Positions 59,222 to 64,000 of a stretch of 64,000 nt of DNA are shown piece after piece (positions within the stretch are counted from its first letter, which is position 1; the number at the start of each line of letters is the position of its first letter). The notes under the pieces were generated by a model. That model ran no database searches. It had not been told where the DNA came from and saw only the letters and a program-made list of their open reading frames with translations. This DNA is from Streptomyces anulatus. GTDB taxonomy: Bacteria > Actinomycetota > Actinomycetes > Streptomycetales > Streptomycetaceae. A program made the translations under genes and the position numbers. The stretch spans positions 1 to 64,000 of the forward strand of contig NZ_BMVK01000016.1 in the NCBI RefSeq assembly GCF_014650675.1. Direction: 5' to 3'.

Positions 59222-59572
59222 GTGCCGACCTATCAGTACCAGTGCACCGAGTGCGGCGAGGGCCTCGAGGCGGTGCAGAAGTTCACCGATGACGCCCTGA
59301 CCGTGTGCCCGAGCTGCGACGGACGCCTCAAGAAGGTGTTCTCCGCGGTCGGCATCGTCTTCAAGGGTTCCGGTTTCTACCGGAACGACAGCCGCGGCTC
59401 CTCGTCGAGCAGCACGCCGGCGTCGACGGCCGCGAAGTCGTCCGACTCCGCGTCGTCCTCGTCGTCGGGTTCGGACACGAAGGCGAGCGCATCGTCGTCG
59501 TCCTCTTCGTCCGCCTCCTCCTCGTCGTCGGCCTCCGCGCCGGCCTCGTCGAGCGGTACGTCGGCCGCCTAG
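59222..59572 (+). CDS. FmdB family zinc-ribbon protein
   Basis: The first 55 residues hold the FmdB zinc ribbon: PTYQYQCTECGEGLEAVQKF and VCPSCDGRLKKVFSAVGIVFKGSGFYRND, two CxxC pairs. The remaining 60 residues are an almost pure Ser/Ala tail. Function is not known; family members are small regulatory or putative chaperone-linked proteins. The CIRCE-like site directly upstream suggests heat-shock control by HrcA. GTG 59222, RBS GGAGGA. Confidence 0.88.
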   Translation: MPTYQYQCTECGEGLEAVQKFTDDALTVCPSCDGRLKKVFSAVGIVFKGSGFYRNDSRGSSSSSTPASTAAKSSDSASSSSSGSDTKASASSSSSSSASSSSSASAPASSSGTSAA

Positions 59573-59599
59573 CCCACGTACGCCCCACCTGCTTTTCGA

Positions 59600-59633
59600 C
59601 CGGACCCCGCCGAGGCCACTCGGCGGGGTCCGG
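59600..59633 (+). terminator. Terminator between fmdB and mtnP genes
   Basis: A perfect 15-bp stem (CCGGACCCCGCCGAG at 59600-59614, complement at 59619-59633) encloses a GCCA loop. Confidence 0.85.
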
Positions 59634-59674
59634 CCGTTCGTCGTGGGAAACGCTCCTCCGGATACGGTGACCGC

Positions 59675-60559
59675 ATGGCGAACGCACTTGACGCAACGGG
59701 CTCCGGTACGGGTACGGCGGGTACCGGGAGTTCCGCGGAGATCGGTGTCATCGGCGGCTCGGGCTTCTACTCCTTCCTGGAGGACGTCACCGAGGTCTCC
59801 GTGGACACCCCTTACGGGAAGCCGAGCGACTCGGTCTTCCTCGGCGAGCTCGGCGGCCGGCGGGTGGCCTTCCTGCCCCGCCACGGACGCGGCCACCACC
59901 TGCCGCCGCACCGCATCAACTACCGGGCCAACCTGTGGGCGCTCCGCTCCGTCGGGGTCCGGCAGGTGCTCGGCCCGTGTGCGGTGGGCGGGCTGCGGCC
60001 GGAGTACGGGCCGGGCACCCTGCTCGTCCCCGATCAGCTGGTGGACCGCACCAAGGCCCGCGTGCAGACCTTTTACGACGGTGAGACCCGGGCCGACGGC
60101 ACCGTGCCGAACGTCGTCCACCTGGGCTTCGCCGACCCGTACTGCCCCGAGGGGCGCAAGGCCGCGCTCGCCGCGGCTCGCGGACGCGACTGGGAGCCGG
60201 TGGACGGCGGCACCCTGGTGGTCGTCGAGGGCCCCCGCTTCTCGACCCGTGCGGAATCGCGCTGGCACGCGGCGATGGGCTGGTCGGTCGTGGGCATGAC
60301 CGGACACCCCGAAGCGGTCCTCGCCCGTGAGCTGGGCCTCTGCTACACGACGATGACCCTGGTGACCGATCTGGACGCGGGGGCCGAGGCGGGCGAGGGC
60401 GTCTCGCACGAGGAGGTGCTCCAGGTGTTCGCGGCCAACGTGGACCGGCTGCGCTCGGTGCTGTTCGACGCGGTGGCCGGGCTGCCGAAGAACGAGAACC
60501 GCAACTGCACGTGCGCCCACGCCCTGGACGGGATCGACACGGGGATCGCCCTGCCGTAG
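59675..60559 (+). CDS. mtnP: S-methyl-5'-thioadenosine phosphorylase
   Basis: The 294-aa protein has the purine nucleoside phosphorylase-like start IGVIGGSGFYSFLED, the phosphate site LPRHGRGHHLPPHRINYRAN, and VVVEGPRFSTRAESRW with MTGHPEAVLARELGL near the end. It splits methylthioadenosine to adenine and methylthioribose-1-phosphate in methionine salvage. The first 25 residues are a Gly/Ser/Thr extension, so the true start may be nearer the core. It stands alone after a terminator. Confidence 0.9.
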   Translation: MANALDATGSGTGTAGTGSSAEIGVIGGSGFYSFLEDVTEVSVDTPYGKPSDSVFLGELGGRRVAFLPRHGRGHHLPPHRINYRANLWALRSVGVRQVLGPCAVGGLRPEYGPGTLLVPDQLVDRTKARVQTFYDGETRADGTVPNVVHLGFADPYCPEGRKAALAAARGRDWEPVDGGTLVVVEGPRFSTRAESRWHAAMGWSVVGMTGHPEAVLARELGLCYTTMTLVTDLDAGAEAGEGVSHEEVLQVFAANVDRLRSVLFDAVAGLPKNENRNCTCAHALDGIDTGIALP

Positions 60560-60612
60560 CGGGGATCGCCGCTGCTTCGACAGGGCGGTCGTCGCCGGAA
60601 CGGGTGACGGAG

Positions 60613-60639
60613 TTATCCCCAGTGCGGGGGCTGTCCACA
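60613..60639 (+). promoter_or_regulatory. Two DnaA-box-like sequences
   Basis: TTATCCCCA (60613-60621) and CTGTCCACA (60631-60639) are each one base away from TTATCCACA and TTGTCCACA, in the same direction, 18 bp apart. They lie in the 190-bp gap after mtnP. They may bind DnaA weakly or be a chance pair. Confidence 0.35.
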
Positions 60640-60749
60640 GGGCTCAGCGGGATCTGCGCGGACGGTGGAAAGTGAGGGGAGTTCGGCCGGATCAACCGGT
60701 CCGGGCTCCCCTTTCCCTTGCCCTAGTCCGCCCGAATCCAGGTGGTGCC

Positions 60750-61394
60750 ATGTCCACGCACACGTCCCCATCCCCGTCCCCGTCCCCGCCCCGGTCTCTG
60801 TCCCGGTGCGCTTCTCCGCCTCCCGCTCCGGTGCCCGCGCCCTGCGGGGTCGGGCCGTTCGGACCCCTGCGTGTGCGGGGCGGTGGCGCGGACAGGCTGC
60901 GCCGGATGCTGCGCCGACAGCGGCGGGCGGCGGCCGCGGGGCTCGCGCTGGCGGGTGCCGCGCTGGCCACCACGGGCCTGAGCGGCACCGACGGAGAGGC
61001 CCGCCCACCGGATGCTCCGCCGGGGGCCGGCCGGCCTTCCGTGCGGCTGGTCTCCGCGCCGGTCAGGATCGCGGACCCGGAGACGGTGCGACTGCTGCGC
61101 CCGGGAGACCGGGTCGATGTGATCGCGGTCGATGACGCCGACGACGAAGCGCGTGTGGTGGCGCGAGGGGTGCGCGTGGCGAAGGTGCCGTACCCAGGCT
61201 CGGGACCCGGCGGTCACGCGGCGGACGTTTCCGGCGCCGGGGCGGACGGTACGGGCGGGGCGGATGACATCGGAGGAGCGGGGGCGGAGGACGGGGCGCT
61301 GGTGGTGTTGTCCGTGGAGCGGTCGACGGCCACGGCGCTGCTCGGCGCGGGTGCTTCGGGGCGGCTGGCCGTGGCGGTGTCCGATGCGAACTGA
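60750..61394 (+). CDS. SAF-domain (CpaB/RcpC-like) membrane-associated protein
   Basis: The 214-aa protein has a disordered N-terminus, a single membrane segment (RAAAAGLALAGAALATTGLSG), then a SAF-like beta fold (VRLVSAPVRIADPETVRLLR, PGDRVDVIAVDDADDEARVV) ending VLSVERSTATALLGAGASGR. This is the pattern of CpaB/RcpC, a periplasmic part of the Flp/tad pilus. No other pilus gene is present in the window. It is 113 bp upstream of mscL. Confidence 0.72.
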   Translation: MSTHTSPSPSPSPPRSLSRCASPPPAPVPAPCGVGPFGPLRVRGGGADRLRRMLRRQRRAAAAGLALAGAALATTGLSGTDGEARPPDAPPGAGRPSVRLVSAPVRIADPETVRLLRPGDRVDVIAVDDADDEARVVARGVRVAKVPYPGSGPGGHAADVSGAGADGTGGADDIGGAGAEDGALVVLSVERSTATALLGAGASGRLAVAVSDAN

Positions 61395-61507
61395 CGTCGC
61401 CTCACGTCACCCGTGGGAATTAGCGGGTTGGACAGTGTTGCCTTCTCCCGCCTTAGGTGGCGGAGCAGTTCGCTCCCCTCACCGCCCATGCGAAAGAAGG
61501 CTCACCT

Positions 61508-62050
61508 GTGAGCGAGAAGAAGGTCAGTCTGCTGGAGGGCTTCAAAGCCTTCCTGACGCGCGGCAATGTGATCGACCTCGCGGTGGCTGTCGTCATCGGC
61601 GCAGCGTTCACCAACATCGTGAACGCTGTCGTCAAGGGCGTCATCAACCCCCTGGTCGGTGCGTTCGGCACCCAGGACCTGGACAACTACAGCTCCTGCC
61701 TCCAGGGCCCCTGCACCACCGACCCGAAGACCGGGGAGATGGACGGCATCGAGATCCTGTGGGGCTCGGTGCTCAGCGCCGCCCTCAGCTTCCTGATCAC
61801 CGCCGCCGTCGTGTACTTCCTGATGGTGTTGCCGATGGCCAAGTACCTGGCCAGGCGGGCGGCGTCGCAGGCCGCCAAGGAAGGCGTACGGGAGACGCTG
61901 GAGGTGAGCGAGCTGGAGGTGCTGAAGGAGATCCGCGACGCCCTCGTGGCGCAGCGCACCGGCGGGGTGCCCGGCTCCGCCGGGCCGGGCTCGGGCGAGG
62001 GCCCGGGCGCGGCGGGCGGGGAAGCCGCGGGTCCGCGCGCGGACCGGTAG
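61508..62050 (+). CDS. mscL: Large-conductance mechanosensitive channel MscL
   Basis: The 180-aa protein has the MscL start KKVSLLEGFKAFLTRGNVIDLAVAVVIGAAFTNIV (TM1 with the gate-lining Ala/Val) and the second helix LSFLITAAVVYFLMVLPM. The C-terminal bundle and a Gly/Ala tail follow. It opens under membrane tension and releases solutes in hypo-osmotic shock. It forms a pentamer in the cell membrane. GTG 61508, RBS GAAGG. Confidence 0.93.
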   Translation: MSEKKVSLLEGFKAFLTRGNVIDLAVAVVIGAAFTNIVNAVVKGVINPLVGAFGTQDLDNYSSCLQGPCTTDPKTGEMDGIEILWGSVLSAALSFLITAAVVYFLMVLPMAKYLARRAASQAAKEGVRETLEVSELEVLKEIRDALVAQRTGGVPGSAGPGSGEGPGAAGGEAAGPRADR

Positions 62051-62066
62051 CCCTCCGGGCTCTTGC

Positions 62067-62291
62067 TCAGATGTGGTGGGGCGGCTTCTCGTCCAGGAAG
62101 CGCGCGAGGTCCGCCGCGCTGCCGCCGGAGAGCGGCCGCTCACCCCACCCCTGGTCCGTATCGTCCGCGGACTGCCGGTCCAGCGGATCGTCGAAGACCA
62201 GAACCGGCTTGGGCTTCGGTTCCTCGTGCTGCTGCTCCTGTGGCTGCTGCTGCTTCGCATCGCGCGGGCTGGGGGCGGGGGCGGCGCTCAT
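62067..62291 (-). CDS. Small conserved hydrophilic protein
   Basis: The 74-aa protein has a Gln/Pro/Lys-rich first half (QQQPQEQQHEEPKPKP) and a conserved-looking end VLVFDDPLDRQSADDTDQGW, GSAADLARFLDEKPPHHI. No domain is recognised. It is the last gene of a run reading left from 64 kb that includes the Rieske and 4Fe-4S genes. Confidence 0.6.
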   Translation of the reverse strand: MSAAPAPSPRDAKQQQPQEQQHEEPKPKPVLVFDDPLDRQSADDTDQGWGERPLSGGSAADLARFLDEKPPHHI

Positions 62292-62352
62292 GCCTCCAGG
62301 GTACGGCGGCTCACCACGAGGTGTGAGCCGCCGCGGGGCCGGGCGACGGGGG

Positions 62353-62748
62353 TCAGCGGTCCTTCGGGTCGATGAGCCACAGGCCGAGCACGACGAGGAA
62401 CGACAGGCAGAGGAAGCCGGCCCCCCACCAGGCGGTGCCGGTGTTGCCCTCCATCCACTCGTCGATCAGGACCGTCAGTCCCCAGAGCTGGCCGATGACG
62501 ACGGTCATGGCCAGGGTGAGCCGGGCGGTCAGTTTCGAGGATCGCTCGGGGTCCTGGTCGGTGCCCGCTCCGGGACCGGGTCCGGTGTGCCGGACGCGGG
62601 GGTCCCCGTATCCGCTGGTGGGGCGGATCTGCGGATACCGCTCATGGACGGGCCGGTTCAGTTCGGGGTCGGCGCTGCCGGGGTGGTAGGTGGGGTAGTG
62701 GCTGCCGGGAGGCGGCAGCGGCTGCTCGGGGTGCGGGGTGTCGTTCAT
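62353..62748 (-). CDS. Two-TM membrane protein of the Rieske locus
   Basis: The 131-aa protein has a 70-residue Pro-rich soluble N-terminus (NDTPHPEQPLPPPGSHYPTY). Two membrane helices follow (LTARLTLAMTVVIGQLWGLTVL, AWWGAGFLCLSFLVVLGLW) with a short WMEGN loop. Its start overlaps the Rieske gene stop by 4 nt, so it is translated with it. It could anchor the complex or be an accessory subunit; the family is not recognised. Confidence 0.7.
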   Translation of the reverse strand: MNDTPHPEQPLPPPGSHYPTYHPGSADPELNRPVHERYPQIRPTSGYGDPRVRHTGPGPGAGTDQDPERSSKLTARLTLAMTVVIGQLWGLTVLIDEWMEGNTGTAWWGAGFLCLSFLVVLGLWLIDPKDR

Positions 62749-63560
62749 GCCCGCCTGCCCGGGTTCTCGGCGGTGGCGGGAGTCCCGCCGGCTCTCCGCC
62801 CGGGGCCGTCTGCGGGGCCGGTGGCCCGGCGGCCGGATTCCGTTCCGCTGTCGGCCCGGGGCGCGGGCCGCTCACCGGTGCTCCGGTCGCGGGCTCGCGC
62901 ACCGGCGGCCCGGGGCGGGGATTCGGCTCCGCCACCGATGTCGGGGCAGCCGATACGGGAGGCGAGATCGGGGCGGTCGCCGCCGAGCTGTCGGCAGAGG
63001 CCTCCCTCGATGCTCTCGCCGGAGCGGGTGGTCCCCACGGCCCAGACGCTGCCGTCGTCCTGCTCGATGACCACGACCTTGGGCAGACCGCGCGGCGGCG
63101 GCCCCGCCGTGACCTCGCCGGACCGGGCGTCGAAGACTCCTTCGTGGCACGGGCAGTACAGCTCGCCCTCCGTGCCCCGGTCCTTGCGCCAGAGCACGGC
63201 GCAGGCGAGGTGGGTGCAGACGGCGGAGTAGCCGACGAGGGTGCCGTCGTCGAGGCGGACGGCGACGGCCCGGTCCTCCTCGCCCGGGTAGCGGAAGGCG
63301 ATCGACTCGCCGGGCTGGAGCCCGCCGGCGATGCGCTTCGCCTCGGGGGCCTTGCCCTCCTCGCCGTCGCCGTGGCGGTGGAGCATGCCCGCGGCCACTC
63401 CGATGCCGCCTACGGCGAGGCCGCCGGAGACGGTGGTGACGATCCGGAGGTAGTCCCGGCGGGTGGTGAGGGAGTCGGCGGCGATCCGGTCCTGGAGCGC
63501 CTCGCGCGGGTCTCCCCCGGCGGGGTGGTCGGCACCCGGCTGCTGATCGGTGACGCTCAT
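62745..63560 (-). CDS. Rieske [2Fe-2S] protein
   Basis: The 271-aa protein has a membrane anchor (LRIVTTVSGGLAVGGIGVAA) and a Rieske cluster, VCTHLACAVL (C-x-H) and YCPCHEGVFD (C-x-x-H), giving two Cys and two His ligands. The Pro-rich loop AGPPPRGLPKV follows. The last 75 residues are an Arg/Gly-rich disordered tail absent from usual Rieske proteins. It overlaps the 4Fe-4S gene stop by ATGA, so electron flow between the two clusters is likely in a membrane oxidoreductase complex. Confidence 0.9.
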   Translation of the reverse strand: MSVTDQQPGADHPAGGDPREALQDRIAADSLTTRRDYLRIVTTVSGGLAVGGIGVAAGMLHRHGDGEEGKAPEAKRIAGGLQPGESIAFRYPGEEDRAVAVRLDDGTLVGYSAVCTHLACAVLWRKDRGTEGELYCPCHEGVFDARSGEVTAGPPPRGLPKVVVIEQDDGSVWAVGTTRSGESIEGGLCRQLGGDRPDLASRIGCPDIGGGAESPPRAAGARARDRSTGERPAPRADSGTESGRRATGPADGPGRRAGGTPATAENPGRRA

Positions 63561-64000
63561 CGGCGGACGTCCTTCCCGTTGATCTCGACGACGGGAAGCC
63601 CGCCGGGGACCGGCCACTGGACCCGTTCGGCGGGGACGACCATGGCCACACCGGTGCGGACCTCGGTCTCGCCGAAGACGAAGGTGTCCGCGACCTGGAC
63701 TCCGGGGCGCTCCGCCTGGAGCTCCTCGACGGTTCCGTAGAAGAGGGCTCCGGTCGGGCAGACGGTGGCGCACATGGGGGCGAGGCCGTAGGCGGTGCGG
63801 TCGTAGCAGAGGTTGCACTTCATCTGCAGCTTCGCCTGGAGGTCGATCTTCGGTACGCCGAAGGGGCAGGCGTTGACGCAGTTGGAGCAGCCGATGCAGC
63901 GGGTGGTGTCGGCCTGCTGCACCACGCCGTCCGCGGTCACCAGGATCGCGTCGGCGGGACAGACCTCGGCGCACGGGGCGACCGGGTCCTCGCAGTGCAT
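63557..64000 (-). CDS. 4Fe-4S ferredoxin-type electron-transfer subunit (5' part missing)
   Basis: The gene continues past the right edge: the first codon seen, MHCEDP, is inside a cysteine motif. The visible 147 aa contain CEDPVAPCAEVCPADAI, CIGCSNCVNACPFG and MKCNLCYDRTAYGLAPMCATVCPTG, cysteines for three or more [4Fe-4S] clusters of the HybA/DmsB type. It is the electron-transfer subunit of a membrane oxidoreductase, possibly with a molybdopterin catalytic subunit outside the window. Confidence 0.88.
   Translation of the reverse strand: MHCEDPVAPCAEVCPADAILVTADGVVQQADTTRCIGCSNCVNACPFGVPKIDLQAKLQMKCNLCYDRTAYGLAPMCATVCPTGALFYGTVEELQAERPGVQVADTFVFGETEVRTGVAMVVPAERVQWPVPGGLPVVEINGKDVRR

Overview
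The window is a high-GC actinobacterial chromosome segment, almost certainly Streptomyces. The evidence is the extreme GC3 coding bias, an SsgA-family sporulation protein, a WhiJ/DUF397/ATPase regulatory triad, SepX/GlpR beside Glp, and many ATGA/GTGA start-stop overlaps. Gene content and order (transpeptidase PBP, cobalt transporter plus SsgA-like gene, galU-glp-moaC-mog, penicillin acylase, mscL) resemble, from memory, the SCO315x-319x core region of S. coelicolor.

Region by region. 1-2.6 kb is the right end of a decayed integrative element: a broken primase-like 3' end, a 13-copy iteron-like array, an excisionase, and a tyrosine integrase split by a +1 frameshift. 2.6-8.2 kb holds a DUF6131 peptide, two uncharacterised proteins, a transpeptidase-type PBP and a DEDDh exonuclease. 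8.2-18.6 kb is accessory or regulatory: MFS pump with divergent AraC regulator, YbaK deacylase plus EamA transporter, the WhiJ-like triad, a MerR-methyltransferase fusion, GNATs, and an SDR/serine hydrolase pair. 18.6-22 kb holds a cobalt ECF transporter (CbiMN-CbiQ-CbiO) divergent from an SsgE-like gene. 22-25.5 kb is an ABC exporter operon with its own GbsR-type regulator and repeated TTGCAACG sites. 25.6-32.2 kb has an MMPL exporter with a TetR regulator and twin palindromic operators, then a tricorn protease. 32.2-38.1 kb has GC-rich intergenic repeats, CsbD, a three-gene SDR/hydrolase/BVMO operon with a divergent MerR regulator, and exonuclease III. 38.1-43.3 kb has two GNATs, a four-part ECF sigma-ZAS-TM-CAP fusion divergent from an XRE protein, and a secreted alpha-lytic-type protease.

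43.3-46.5 kb is a lower-GC patch abutting tRNA-Ala(CGC). It carries a coiled-coil/winged-helix protein and a recombinase-like protein with eroded catalytic residues, probably an island remnant. 46.5-52.8 kb is the conserved block sepX/glpR, GNAT, mog, moaC, glp (moeA), galU and divergent 5-FTHF cyclo-ligase. This joins molybdenum cofactor genes to a Glp-GlpR cell-division module. 52.9-64 kb has a penicillin acylase, a K+/H+ antiporter that must use a CTG start, an MFS carrier, a CIRCE-preceded FmdB zinc-ribbon gene, mtnP, a SAF-domain protein, mscL, and a Rieske plus 4Fe-4S pair that runs off the right edge.

Most transcription units end at strong GC-rich hairpins, listed individually. All functional names come from motif reading by eye. 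No database search was run.
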